Positions 8,044-16,829 are shown, counted from the first letter of the stretch. The stretch is 64,000 nt of DNA from Cupriavidus consociatus (GCF_017814975.1 NZ_JAGIQA010000002.1:1-64000), one strand, 5' to 3'. Translations and numbers: made by a program. Notes: generated from the letters alone by a model not told the origin.

Positions 8044-8931
8044 TCAGCGCACCGCGCCGTAGATCCGGCGCGCATCCGCGGCGTCGGCGATCGGCCGGCC
8101 CAGCGTGAGCCCGCCCTGCACGGCCTGCGCCACCAGCGCGGCGTTGCCGGGCGCGCGGCTGCCGTCGCGCAGCAGCAGGTTGTTCTCGAAGCCCACTCGC
8201 ACATGGCCGCCGAACGCGGCGGCCGCGGTCACACAGGCATTCTCCTCTCGGCCGAAGGCGCAGATCGCCCACGGCAGCGCATCGTCGCTTTCCGCGGCCA
8301 CCTGCAGGAACGGCAGCAGGTCGTGTGGCGACGAGACCTGCCCCGCGGAATAGCGCCCCAGCACATACAGCAGCGACCACGCACCCGCCGGCACCAGCCC
8401 GCGTTCACGAAGCCCATGCCAGCGGCGCACGTCGGCCGCGTCGTACAGGATCACCTGCGTCATCACCCGCTCGCGCGCCAGCCAGGCGAAGTACGCGGCC
8501 AGCTCGCTTTCCGGGATCTCCGGCACCGCCACCTCGCGCAGGCCCACTGACACCGCTTCGGGCCGCAGCTCGCGCACCATTGCCATCTGCGCGGGGGCCT
8601 TGTACACGCCGGCGGCTTCGCTGGTCACCTGCACCAGCAATGCGTCACCGACCGCCTGCCTGACGGCGGCCAGCGCGTCGCGGTAGGCCTGCACATCGAG
8701 CGAATGGCGACCCTGCGCGTCGCGCACGTGCATATGCATCATGGCGGCGCCGGCCTCGACGCAGGCGCGCGCTTCCTGTGCCAGTGCCGCCGCGGTCAGC
8801 GGCACCGCGGGATGGTCGGCAACCTGCTTGTAGGCGCCGTTGGGCGCCACCGTGACAATCAGCGGCGAATCGGCCAGCGCCGCGCGGGTGGCGGCGGATG
8901 GTGCCGAGGCGGATGGATTGGCTTGGGTCAT
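8044..8931 (-). CDS. Beta-keto acid cleavage enzyme (BKACE, DUF849 family)
   Basis: This 295-residue protein is a BKACE. These zinc-dependent TIM-barrel enzymes transfer the acyl part of a beta-keto acid to acetyl-CoA, giving acetoacetate and a new acyl-CoA. Visible family features are 'PLIVTVAPNGA' near the start (about 25-35), the metal-binding 'MMHMHVRD' HxH motif (about 65-72), 'VSVGLREVAVPE' and the C-terminal 'GGHVRVGFENNLLLRDG'. Its ATG overlaps the stop of the upstream dehydrogenase by 4 bp, so the pair should act in sequence: oxidation of a beta-hydroxy group, then cleavage. Known examples of this pairing work on carnitine (3-dehydrocarnitine cleavage), but the substrate here is not determined. 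Confidence 0.9.
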   Translation of the reverse strand: MTQANPSASAPSAATRAALADSPLIVTVAPNGAYKQVADHPAVPLTAAALAQEARACVEAGAAMMHMHVRDAQGRHSLDVQAYRDALAAVRQAVGDALLVQVTSEAAGVYKAPAQMAMVRELRPEAVSVGLREVAVPEIPESELAAYFAWLARERVMTQVILYDAADVRRWHGLRERGLVPAGAWSLLYVLGRYSAGQVSSPHDLLPFLQVAAESDDALPWAICAFGREENACVTAAAAFGGHVRVGFENNLLLRDGSRAPGNAALVAQAVQGGLTLGRPIADAADARRIYGAVR

Positions 8932-9905
8932 GGCTGGATCTCGGGCAATTCAGGGGCGATCAGGTCGAGGCCGGCACGCAGCAGGCAATCGTAGCGCGCG
9001 CGCTCGGCGGCAATGGCTTCGGGGCTCCAGACATAGAAGCCCTCGCCGCGCTTCATGCCGTGGCGCCCGTCGGCCGCGCGCTCGGCCAGGCAGCGCGCGG
9101 GTTGGTCGTCATTGCAGAAGCTCGGATACATGGTGGCACCGGCGGCGGCATGCACGTCGATGCCGGCATGGTCGCGCTGCAGCACCGGGCCCGCGGCCAG
9201 GAAGCGGAAGCCGAAGCCGAAGCGCACCGCCGCATCCACGTCCTCGGGCGAGGCGATGCCGCGGTCGATCAGGCTGAAAGCCTCGCGCGACAGCGCATGC
9301 TGCAGCCGGTTGGCAAGGAAGCCGGGCAGGTCCTTGCGCACTTTCACCGGCACCATCGCGCAGCGGCGCATGAACGCGATCAGCGCGTCGGCGCAGCCTT
9401 CGTCGCTGTCCTCGCCCATCACCACTTCGACCAGCGGCACCAGGTGCGCCGGCATGAAGAAATGCAGGCCCAGCATGCGCTCGCGCGACTCCAGCCCGGC
9501 TCCGATCGCGCTGATCGGGAAGCTGGAGCTGTTGCTGGCGAGCACCGCGTCCGGCCGCGCGCGCCAGACCAGCTCGGCGAACAGTTGCTGCTTGAGTTCC
9601 AGGCGCTCGGGGATGCACTCGATCACGAGGTCGACGGTCTCCCAGTCGACCTGGTCCAGCGTGGCGGCCACGGACAGGCATGGGGCACCTTCGGCGCGGC
9701 CGATGGCGGCCAGGTTGTCGCGCACCCGCCCGGGCAGCGCGGCGCCGCGCGTGGCGTCAGGCTCGATCACGGTGGTGCGGCACAGGGCGCGCGTCAGCAC
9801 CACGGCGACGTCGGCGCCCATGGTGCCGCCGCCCACCACCACCGCGTGGGCGGCGCCGGGACGGACCAGCGGACTGGCGGTGACCGGTTCGGTCGGGTTC
9901 GGCAT
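8928..9905 (-). CDS. 3-hydroxyacyl-CoA / L-carnitine dehydrogenase family protein
   Basis: This 325-residue NAD-dependent dehydrogenase has an N-terminal Rossmann motif 'VVVGGGTMGADVAVVL', the catalytic segment 'SNSSSFPIS' and 'LGLHFFMPAHLVPLVEVV' with the active-site His, then the C-terminal helical domain ('DLPGFLANRLQHALSREAFSL'). Length and single-domain form match L-carnitine dehydrogenase and 3-hydroxybutyryl-CoA dehydrogenase. Translational coupling to a BKACE favours oxidation of a free beta-hydroxy acid such as carnitine. The ATG at 9905 has GGAG 8 nt upstream and is preferred over one 63 bp upstream. A LysR gene is divergent and may control the pair. Confidence 0.85.
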   Translation of the reverse strand: MPNPTEPVTASPLVRPGAAHAVVVGGGTMGADVAVVLTRALCRTTVIEPDATRGAALPGRVRDNLAAIGRAEGAPCLSVAATLDQVDWETVDLVIECIPERLELKQQLFAELVWRARPDAVLASNSSSFPISAIGAGLESRERMLGLHFFMPAHLVPLVEVVMGEDSDEGCADALIAFMRRCAMVPVKVRKDLPGFLANRLQHALSREAFSLIDRGIASPEDVDAAVRFGFGFRFLAAGPVLQRDHAGIDVHAAAGATMYPSFCNDDQPARCLAERAADGRHGMKRGEGFYVWSPEAIAAERARYDCLLRAGLDLIAPELPEIQP

Positions 9906-10117
9906 AGGTACTCCGGGGGAATCCTGCGGGATTGGCGGGGTGCCCGGCCGCAGTGGCACGCCGGGCAACGGAATCCCGGCAGTGTAGAGAACTCGCTTTG
10001 ATTGATGAAGTCGATTCTATGGATAAAATGATCCACAAATCAGATCAATCGCACGATCAGACCCGTCGTGCCTCTCATGTCCTCTGCGGCGCACACAGCG
10101 CCCGCCACCTCCTGACC

Positions 10118-11062
10118 ATGAAAATCAACCTGTCGATGCGGGACATCGAGACCACGCTGGTGCTCGGCCGTACGCTCAATTACCGCCAGGCCGCCAGCCA
10201 GCTGCACCTGTCGCAGTCCGCCCTGTCCACGCAGATCCTGCGTATCGAGGAATCGCTCGGCGTGCGCCTGTTCGACCGCACCACCCGCACCGTGCGCCTG
10301 ACCGCCGCGGGCCAGGTCTTCATGCAGCAGGCCGCGCTGCTGCAGGCCGCCTTCCGCGGCGCCATCGACGCCGTCACCGGCATTGCCAGCGCCGAGCGCG
10401 GCCAGGTGGCGGTGGCCGCGCTGCCGTCGCTCGCGGCCCGCATGCTGCCGCGCGTGCTGATGGCCTACCACCGGGCGCGCCCGGAAGTAGCGCTGAAGGT
10501 GATCGACACGCTCTCCGGCCCGGCCTTCGACCTGGTGCGCGCGGGCGAGGTGGACTTTGCGCTGACCGCGGCCGATCCGCAGCAGGCCGACCTGCAATAC
10601 GAGCCGTTGCTGTCCGACCGCTTCGTGCTGCTGATCCCCTCGGCGCACCCGATGGCGCGCAGCAGCGGCCCGTTGCGCTGGGCCGATACCGCCGCCGCCC
10701 CGCACGTCTCGATGACGCATCCCAGCAGCGTGCGCCAGTACGCCGAATGGGCCTTCCTGCAAAACAGGATCCGCTTCCAGCCGGTGTTCGAGGCCGAGCA
10801 CCTTGCCACCATCGCAGCCATGGTCGAATGCGGCTTCGGTGTGGCGGCGCTGCCGGAGATCGCAGCCGGCACGGTGCGCCAGTCCGGCATCGTAGAGAGG
10901 CTGCTGACCGCGCCCGTGACCGAGCGCTCGATCGGGCTGGTGACCTCGCGCAACCGCACGCTGTCGCCCGCCGCCGCCGAACTTGCCGCGGCGGTGCGCG
11001 CGCAGCTGGCGCATCCCCCCGCTGCCGGCACCGACGCCGCCGCCACGACGGCCAGCGCATGA
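10118..11062 (+). CDS. LysR-family transcriptional regulator
   Basis: This 314-residue regulator has an N-terminal winged helix-turn-helix ('DIETTLVLGRTLNYRQAASQLHLSQSALSTQILRIEESLGVRLFDRTTRTVRLTAAGQVF', residues about 8-68) and a periplasmic-binding-like effector domain to about residue 300. It is divergent from the dehydrogenase-BKACE pair across about 210 bp, the standard layout for a LysR protein controlling the neighbouring catabolic operon, so it probably responds to that pathway's substrate. The ATG at 10118 is chosen because it starts just before the helix-turn-helix; an in-frame frame extends 62 codons upstream through the intergenic promoter region. Confidence 0.9.
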   Translation: MKINLSMRDIETTLVLGRTLNYRQAASQLHLSQSALSTQILRIEESLGVRLFDRTTRTVRLTAAGQVFMQQAALLQAAFRGAIDAVTGIASAERGQVAVAALPSLAARMLPRVLMAYHRARPEVALKVIDTLSGPAFDLVRAGEVDFALTAADPQQADLQYEPLLSDRFVLLIPSAHPMARSSGPLRWADTAAAPHVSMTHPSSVRQYAEWAFLQNRIRFQPVFEAEHLATIAAMVECGFGVAALPEIAAGTVRQSGIVERLLTAPVTERSIGLVTSRNRTLSPAAAELAAAVRAQLAHPPAAGTDAAATTASA

Positions 11063-11410
11063 GCATCATCGTCGATATCCTGATCCTGGCCGGCGCGCTG
11101 CTGATCGTCGCGGTGGTGCAGGTCACGGCCGCGCGGCTGGTCTGCTTGCCGGCGTGCTGGAGGACCGCTTCCAGCCCGCCGGCGAAGGCCTGGCCGAGAT
11201 GCGGGTGAAATTCGGCGACTACCGAGGCGCTGGAACGGCGCCTGCTGATGCTGTTTGCGCTGCGCAAGGGGGCTGTCGCTGGAAACGATGCGCGAGGAAG
11301 CGGTGATTTCGAAGCAGGCGTTCAACCAGATCGCCCAGGCGATACAGCAGGCATGGCAGGCCAGCCGGCTGCGTCCGCCGCTGCGCGACGGACGGCACGG
11401 GCGCCAGGAC
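11059..11410 (+). pseudogene. Frameshifted remnant of a small membrane-anchored protein gene
   Basis: An ATG overlaps the LysR stop (ATGA) and reads a hydrophobic helix 'IIVDILILAGALLIVAVVQV'. It then continues sensibly only after frame changes: 'LAGVLEDRFQPAGEGLAEMRVKFGDY' in a second frame, 'EALERRLLMLFALRKG' in a third, and 'LSLETMREEAVISKQAFNQIAQAI' in another. Each piece has a natural protein composition and none continues in one frame, so this looks like a decayed gene with at least two small indels, or sequencing errors. I do not recognise the family. Confidence 0.45.
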
Positions 11411-11440
11411 AGGCCCGGCATGCAGCCGGGCCCGCAGGCT

Positions 11441-11611
11441 TCAGGAAGGGTCTTTGGTACGCGTGCGGGAGACGGCCATCATGATGCCCACGCCGAGCAC
11501 GATCAGGCAGGCAATGCCGATATAAACGGTCGCGAGGCCGGCCGTCGACATCGCCCAGGCGATGCCGCCGACCAGTACCAGCAAGCCAATGATGTATAGC
11601 GCGAATGACAT
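11441..11611 (-). CDS. Small two-helix membrane protein of unknown function
   Basis: This 56-residue protein has two predicted transmembrane helices ('FALYIIGLLVLVGGIAWAM', about 3-21, and 'TVYIGIACLIVLGVGIMMAV', about 28-47) and a short basic C-terminus. The ATG at 11611 has AAGGAG 7 nt upstream, a strong ribosome site that supports it as a real gene despite its size. No function can be assigned. Confidence 0.7.
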   Translation of the reverse strand: MSFALYIIGLLVLVGGIAWAMSTAGLATVYIGIACLIVLGVGIMMAVSRTRTKDPS

Positions 11612-11801
11612 GAATCGGCTCCTTGCGGTGGTGACGCTGCTTCCAATGTAGGCAGAGTCACGCGCGCTAGGGATAGGACGATGGCGGACGGCGGCGTAGG
11701 CGGGTTCTGACTTCACTGTGATGCCGCAGCCATGCGGCGCGGGCTGCGGGCACTGCCCATTCCGGCATCCAGGCGGCATCCAGGCACCGTCGACGCGGCG
11801 C

Positions 11802-12473
11802 TCAGGCCGCGCCCCGGGCCTGCGCCGCGGCGAGATAGGCATCGCGCGACGGCAGCAGATGGCGGCGGCACAGGTCGACCAGCGCCTCGCGGTCGCCCTG
11901 CTGCAACGCCTCGATCATGGCCCAGTGCTCCTGCCGCGCGCGCTCGCGATAGGCCGCGGCCGCCAGCGTGCCGAAGCGGATCGGATGGGTGCGGCGCGCA
12001 TAGTCGCCGATGGCCTGCTGCAGCACGGCATTGCCGGTCAGCGCGAACAGCTCGCGGTGGAAGGCCTGGTTGATGCGGAACACCGCGCGCGCATCGCCGG
12101 CGGCCACGGCGGCGTCGTGCTGCTTCTGCACGGCGGCCAGCGGCGCCAGCCGCGCCGGCGGCACCGGCAGGTCGATCTGCGCGGCAGCATGGCATTCCAG
12201 CACCTCGCGCAGTGCGTACAGCTCCAGCACCTCGCGCGCCGAGAACGCGCGCACCACCGCGCCGACGTTGCGCTTGCGCTCGACCACGCCGATCGCCTCC
12301 AGCCCCGCCAGCACCTGCCGCACCACATGCCGCTTGAGGGCGAAGCGCGCCATCAGGTCGTCCTCGGTGAGCCGCTCGCGCGGATGCAGGCGGCCGAAGA
12401 CGATGTCTTCCTCCAGCGTATCGACGGCCTGCTGCATGGCGCCGGCTTCGGCCTGTGGGCTGATGTCGTGCAT
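11802..12473 (-). CDS. GntR-family regulator, FadR/FCD subgroup
   Basis: This 223-residue regulator has an N-terminal winged helix ('DIVFGRLHPRERLTEDDLMARFALKRHVVRQVLAGLEAIGVVERKRNVGAVVR', about 23-75) and an all-helical FCD ligand domain carrying the metal-site histidines ('NQAFHRELF', 'HPIRFG', 'EHWAMIEAL'). It begins 3 bp after the stop of the IlvD/Edd dehydratase gene and is co-transcribed with it. It is likely an autoregulated repressor that responds to the dehydratase pathway's acid. A small dyad upstream of the dehydratase could be its operator. Confidence 0.88.
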   Translation of the reverse strand: MHDISPQAEAGAMQQAVDTLEEDIVFGRLHPRERLTEDDLMARFALKRHVVRQVLAGLEAIGVVERKRNVGAVVRAFSAREVLELYALREVLECHAAAQIDLPVPPARLAPLAAVQKQHDAAVAAGDARAVFRINQAFHRELFALTGNAVLQQAIGDYARRTHPIRFGTLAAAAYRERARQEHWAMIEALQQGDREALVDLCRRHLLPSRDAYLAAAQARGAA

Positions 12474-12476
12474 GGC

Positions 12477-14231
12477 TCAGCGCTGGTGCGGCACGGTATC
12501 GACGGTCTGCGTCGCGCGCAGGAAGTCGAAGTCGACGCCCTGGTCGGCCTGCGTCACGGTCTCCAGGAACAGCTTGCGGTAGCCGCGCTCGGCACGCGGG
12601 CGCTCCACCGGCTGCGCCGCGGCGCGGCGGGCCAGTTCGGCGTCGTCGACCAGCAGCGTCAGGTCGCGCTCGCGCACCGACAGGCGGATGCGGTCGCCGC
12701 TCCGCACCAGCGCCAGCGGCCCGCCGATGGCCGCTTCGGGCGTCACGTGCAGCACGATGGTGCCGGCCGCGGTGCCGCTCATGCGGCCGTCCGAGATGCG
12801 CACCATGTCCTTGACGCCGGCGCGCGCCAGCTTGCGCGGGATCGGCATGTAGCCCGCTTCCGGCATGCCGGGCGCGCCGGTGGGCCCGATGCGCTTGAGC
12901 ACCAGGATATCGTCGGGCCTGACGTCGAGCGCCTCGTCGTCGATGCGCAGCGCCATGTCCTCGGCGTTCTCGAACACCACCGCGCGGCCCTCGTGCTCCA
13001 TCAGCACCGGATCGGCGGCGGACTGCTTGATGATGGCGCCGCCCGGTGCCAGGTTGCCGCGCAGCACGGCCAGGCCGCCGGCCGGGTAGATCGGGTCGGA
13101 CGCGCTGCGGATCACGTCCTGCGCGAACGGGGGCGGCGCGGCGTCAAGCTCTTCGCCGAGCGTGCGGCCGGACACGGTCAGCGTGTCCAGGTGCAGCAGC
13201 GGGCGCAGCTCGCGCAGCAGCGCGGCCATGCCGCCGGCCTTGTGGAAGTCCTCCATGTAGTGCTGGCCGGAAGGCTTGAGGTCGACCAGCACCGGCGTCT
13301 CGCGGCTCATGCGGTCCAGTCCCGCCAGGTCGATATCGATGCCGAGACGGCCGGCAATGGCGGTCAGGTGCACGATGCCGTTGGTCGAGCCGCCGATCGC
13401 CAGCAGCACGCGCAGCGCGTTCTCGAAAGCCTTGCCGGTCAGGATGCGGTCCGGCGTCAGGCGCGCCCTGGCCATCGCCACCGCCGTGGTGCCGGTGCGC
13501 TCGGCCACGCGGATGCGGTCGGCCGTCACCGCGGGCGCCGACGCGCCGCCGGCCACCATCATGCCGAGCGCCTCGGTCACGCATGCCATGGTGCTGGCCG
13601 TGCCCATCACCGAGCAGGTGCCGACGCTGGCCACCAGCTGGTTGTTGACGTCGGCGATCTCGGCGGCATCGATCTCTTCCGCGCGATAGCGGCCCCAGTA
13701 GCGGCGGCAGTCCGTGCAGGCGCCCACGCGCTCGCCGCGATGCGCCCCGGTGAGCATGGAGCCCGTCACCAGCTGGATCGCCGGCACCCCGGCCGAGGCC
13801 GCGCCCATCAGCTGCGCCGGCACGGTCTTGTCGCAGCCGCCGATCAGCACCACCGCGTCCATGGGCTGCGCGCGGATCATTTCCTCGGTGTCCATCGACA
13901 TCAGGTTGCGCAGGTACATGCTGGTCGGCGCGGAAAAGCTCTCGTGCACCGAAATGGTCGGGAAATCCACCGGCAGGCCGCCGGCCAGCATCACGCCGCG
14001 CCGGACCGCATCGATCAGCTGCGGCGCGTTGCCGTGGCAGGGGTTATAGCTGCTGCCGGTGTTGACGATGCCGATCACCGGCCGCGACAGCGCGTCGTCG
14101 GTATAGCCGGCGCCCTTGATAAAGGCCTTGCGCAGGAACAGCGAGAAGCCGGTGTCGCCGTAGTTGGTCAGCCCCTTGGCCAGGCCTTGCGGCGGGGGGG
14201 CGTCGGGCTTGCTGGGGTCGTTGGCGGACAT
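12477..14231 (-). CDS. IlvD/Edd-family dehydratase (sugar-acid or dihydroxy-acid dehydratase)
   Basis: This 584-residue Fe-S enzyme removes water from a 2,3-dihydroxy acid to give a 2-keto acid. Cluster and metal ligands are seen in 'NPCHGN', 'GGCDKTVPAQLMG' and 'GTCSVMGTASTM', and the C-terminal domain has 'SDGRMSGTAAGTIVLHV'. Housekeeping IlvD sits with valine genes; here the neighbours are a GntR/FCD regulator, a Bug binding protein and a beta-hydroxyacid dehydrogenase, so an aldonic-acid substrate is more likely. The ATG at 14231 has GGAG at 9-10 nt; a longer in-frame start 57 bp upstream runs through the intergenic dyad and is less likely. Confidence 0.88.
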   Translation of the reverse strand: MSANDPSKPDAPPPQGLAKGLTNYGDTGFSLFLRKAFIKGAGYTDDALSRPVIGIVNTGSSYNPCHGNAPQLIDAVRRGVMLAGGLPVDFPTISVHESFSAPTSMYLRNLMSMDTEEMIRAQPMDAVVLIGGCDKTVPAQLMGAASAGVPAIQLVTGSMLTGAHRGERVGACTDCRRYWGRYRAEEIDAAEIADVNNQLVASVGTCSVMGTASTMACVTEALGMMVAGGASAPAVTADRIRVAERTGTTAVAMARARLTPDRILTGKAFENALRVLLAIGGSTNGIVHLTAIAGRLGIDIDLAGLDRMSRETPVLVDLKPSGQHYMEDFHKAGGMAALLRELRPLLHLDTLTVSGRTLGEELDAAPPPFAQDVIRSASDPIYPAGGLAVLRGNLAPGGAIIKQSAADPVLMEHEGRAVVFENAEDMALRIDDEALDVRPDDILVLKRIGPTGAPGMPEAGYMPIPRKLARAGVKDMVRISDGRMSGTAAGTIVLHVTPEAAIGGPLALVRSGDRIRLSVRERDLTLLVDDAELARRAAAQPVERPRAERGYRKLFLETVTQADQGVDFDFLRATQTVDTVPHQR

Positions 14232-14262
14232 GCGGGCAATCTCCAATGAAATTATTGATAAT

Positions 14263-14276
14263 CTATGGCCACATAG
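14263..14276. promoter_or_regulatory. Candidate GntR/FCD operator in the dehydratase/Bug intergenic region
   Basis: A CTATG-N4-CATAG dyad lies about 30 bp upstream of the IlvD/Edd start, in the 258-bp region shared with the divergent Bug gene. An AT-rich stretch at about 14320-14375 could hold the rightward promoter. Position fits the linked GntR regulator; the sequence is only suggestive. Confidence 0.35.
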
Positions 14277-14489
14277 CTTAGCGGCCATTGCAGGTCTAGC
14301 GCAAGCCCGGCAGCGTCCTGTGTTGATTAATTCATTATGGAGATCAGTCGATAGAAAAATACGGATTCATCAATCAAGCGGCCCGACCTACACTTGGCCC
14401 CGATAACGAGCCGGGCGTCATCCGCCGGCGGCCACCCGCCGCCCGCCGATCCATTCCATTCCAACGATTTCCCGGCACAGGAGACCCAC

Positions 14490-15524
14490 ATGCCTGGCAT
14501 TACGCCCACGGCCGTCCGCGCCGCCACTGCGGCGCGCCGCACCCTTCGCCGCTCCGTCCTGGTCGCTTCTCTCGCATTTGCCGGCATGCTGCTCGCCCCG
14601 GTATCGGGCATGGCCGCGGACGCCTATCCCGCCAAGCCGATCCGGCTGGTCGTGCCCTATCCGCCCGGCGGCGCCACCGACGTGATCGGCCGCACGCTGG
14701 CCCAGCGCCTGTCGACTACGCTCGGCCAGCAGGTGGTGGTCGACAACCGCGCCGGCGCCGCGGGCAATATCGGCGCCGAGCTGGTCGCCAAGTCGCCCGC
14801 CGATGGCTATACCCTGCTGATGGGCGCGCTCACCAGCCACGCCATCAACGCCGCGCTGTACAAGAGCCGCGTGCCTTACGACCTGGAGAAGAGCTTTGCG
14901 CCGGTCTCGATCGTCGGCACGGTGCCGCTGGTGTTCGTGGTCAATCCTTCGGTCAGCGCCAGCAGCCTGCCGCAACTGGTCTCGCTGGCGAAATCCAGAC
15001 CCGGCGCCATCACCTTTGCCTCGGCAGGCAACGGTTCGCCGCAGCACCTGGCCGGCGAGATGTTCAAGCGCATGACCGGCGTGGAGATGCTGCACGTGCC
15101 GTACAAGGGCAGCGGACCGGCCATGACCGACCTGATCGGCGGGCAGGTGCTGAGCATGGTCGAGACCGTTCCGGCGGCCCAGGCCTACGTGAAGAGCGGC
15201 AAGATCCGCGCCCTGGCGGTGGCCTCGTCCGAGCGCGTCAATGCGCTGCCCGACGTGCCGACCGCCACCGAGGCCGGGCTGAAGGATTTCGAAGTCAGCT
15301 CGATGTTCGGCATCGTCGCGCCGGCGGGCACGCCGGCACCGGTGATCGACCGGCTCGGCGCCGACCTGAAGAAGATCCTGGCCGAGCCGGAGGTCCAGGC
15401 CACCCTGCTCAAGCAAGGCGCAATTGCCACTTGGACCACGCCGGCGCAGGCGGGTGCGCGGATCAAGGCTGAGGTCGGCAAGTGGAATACGGTGATCCGG
15501 GAGGCGGGGGTGAAGCCGGAGTAG
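14490..15524 (+). CDS. Bug-family periplasmic solute-binding protein (tripartite tricarboxylate transporter type)
   Basis: This 344-residue protein has a long signal peptide (cleavage near 'SGMAADAYPAKPI', about residues 40-50) and the family motifs 'IRLVVPYPPGGATDVIGRTLAQRLS', 'QQVVVDNRAGAAGNIGAELVAKSPADGYTLL' and 'HVPYKGSGPAMTDLIGGQV'. Bug proteins bind carboxylates or other small metabolites in the periplasm. No TctA/TctB membrane genes are adjacent, as is common for this expanded family in Cupriavidus and Bordetella. The ATG at 14490 has AGGAG 8 nt upstream. It is divergent from the dehydratase-regulator operon and may deliver the substrate. Confidence 0.92.
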   Translation: MPGITPTAVRAATAARRTLRRSVLVASLAFAGMLLAPVSGMAADAYPAKPIRLVVPYPPGGATDVIGRTLAQRLSTTLGQQVVVDNRAGAAGNIGAELVAKSPADGYTLLMGALTSHAINAALYKSRVPYDLEKSFAPVSIVGTVPLVFVVNPSVSASSLPQLVSLAKSRPGAITFASAGNGSPQHLAGEMFKRMTGVEMLHVPYKGSGPAMTDLIGGQVLSMVETVPAAQAYVKSGKIRALAVASSERVNALPDVPTATEAGLKDFEVSSMFGIVAPAGTPAPVIDRLGADLKKILAEPEVQATLLKQGAIATWTTPAQAGARIKAEVGKWNTVIREAGVKPE

Positions 15525-15610
15525 CCGCCGCCCGAAAGCAAGAACAGGCGCCGTACCGCTTGCTCTTGCCTGCTCTTGCCTGCCCGTGGTTAAGAACTCA
15601 TGCGGTCCGG

Positions 15611-15680
15611 ATACCCATGACATGGGTATTTCCGATTTAACAGTGACCTGGCTGCAAATCCCTCCCTGGTCACCCTGTTA
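15611..15680. promoter_or_regulatory. Two nested dyads upstream of the beta-hydroxyacid dehydrogenase
   Basis: ATACCCATG-A-CATGGGTAT (15611-15629) is a perfect 9-1-9 palindrome. A second imperfect inverted repeat follows: TAACAGTGACC (15638-15648) and GGTCACCCTGTTA (15668-15680). Both lie in the 283-bp gap before the gene at 15808 and look like regulator binding sites rather than a terminator, having no T-run. Confidence 0.45.
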
Positions 15681-15807
15681 TGCACCCATACCGCCCTGCT
15701 GTATCTGTGCCCCGCCTGCTCCCGCCCGTATACTCTGGGGCCGGGCGCGCGGCCCCAGCCCGCGCCCTCACCGATTCCACAAACAGATCAAGCAACGGAG
15801 CAGCAGC

Positions 15808-16686
15808 ATGCGTGTCGCATTTCTCGGCCTGGGCGTCATGGGTTTCCACATGGCCGGCCACCTCGCCGCCAAGGGGCACGAGGTCACGGTTTACAACCGC
15901 ACCGCCGCCAAGGCGCAGGCCTGGGCCGAACAGTTCGGCGGCAAGGCGGCAGCGACTCCGGCACTGGCAGTGCGCGACGCACAGGTGGTGTGTTCCTGCG
16001 TCGGCAATGACGACGACCTGCGCGCGGTGCTGACCGGCCCTGATGGCGCCTTCTTCGGCGCGCCGAGCGGCTGCATTTTCGTCGACCACACCACGGCCAG
16101 CGCCAATGTCGCGCGCGAGCTCTACGCCGCGGCCGGCGAGCGCGGCCTGCACTTCGTCGACGGCCCGGTCTCGGGCGGCGAAGTCGGCGCGGAAAAAGGC
16201 ATCCTGACCATCATGTGCGGCGGCGATGCCGACGTCTACGCGCGCGCCGAGCCGGTCATCGCCGCCTATGCCCGCGCCGTCACCCGCATCGGCGAGGCCG
16301 GCGCCGGGCAACTGGCCAAGATGGTCAACCAGATCAGCATTGCCGGCCTGATCCAGGGCCTGTCCGAGGCCATTGCCTTCGGCGAGCGCGCCGGGCTGGA
16401 CATGCGGCTGGTGCTGGATGTCATCAGCAAGGGCGCCGCCGGCTCCTGGCAGCTGGAACACCGCGGCCCCACCATGATCGACGGCAAGTTCGATTTCGGC
16501 TTCGCGGTGGACTGGATGCGCAAGGACCTTGGCCTGTGCCTGGACGAATCGCGCCGCAACGGCGCCGCGCTGCCGGTGACCGCGCTGGTGGACCAGTTCT
16601 ATGCCGACCTGCAGCAGATGGGATGCGGCCGCGCCGACACCTCGTCGCTGATCAAGCGCCTGCGTCAGCACGCAAAGGACGCTTGA
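15808..16686 (+). CDS. 3-hydroxyisobutyrate dehydrogenase / tartronate-semialdehyde reductase family protein
   Basis: This 292-residue NAD(P)-dependent beta-hydroxyacid dehydrogenase has an N-terminal 'VAFLGLGVMGFHMAGHLA' dinucleotide site, the substrate-binding 'DGPVSGGEVGAEKGILTIMCGG' (about 117-138) and the catalytic Lys in 'GAGQLAKMVNQ' (about 165-175). Members interconvert beta-hydroxy acids and semialdehydes. Placed after a Bug protein and near an aldonic-acid-type dehydratase, it could act in sugar-acid use, though it has its own upstream dyads and may be a separate unit. The exact substrate is unknown. Confidence 0.85.
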   Translation: MRVAFLGLGVMGFHMAGHLAAKGHEVTVYNRTAAKAQAWAEQFGGKAAATPALAVRDAQVVCSCVGNDDDLRAVLTGPDGAFFGAPSGCIFVDHTTASANVARELYAAAGERGLHFVDGPVSGGEVGAEKGILTIMCGGDADVYARAEPVIAAYARAVTRIGEAGAGQLAKMVNQISIAGLIQGLSEAIAFGERAGLDMRLVLDVISKGAAGSWQLEHRGPTMIDGKFDFGFAVDWMRKDLGLCLDESRRNGAALPVTALVDQFYADLQQMGCGRADTSSLIKRLRQHAKDA

Positions 16687-16829
16687 CATAACGCCTGCGC
16701 CACCTGGCGTCGTCCGATTCCTACAGCGATTTCGGCGCGTGACTGAAAGGCCGCCGGGCGGACCGTGCCTAAGCTGGACGTATGGGCCCGTCCACCCGGG
16801 CCGGCCCGGCAACGATGCAGGAGACCATC

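Noticed and set aside
11718..14249. Long plus-strand open frame opposite the GntR and IlvD/Edd genes
   Set aside because: Composition is typical of antisense GC-rich shadow; both minus-strand genes are clear family members.
15538..15579. GCAAGAACAGGC...GCCTGCTCTTGC hairpin after the Bug gene as a terminator
   Set aside because: It has one mismatch, an 18-nt loop and no T-run; it could equally be part of the repeated CTCTTGCCTG sequence, so I do not call it.
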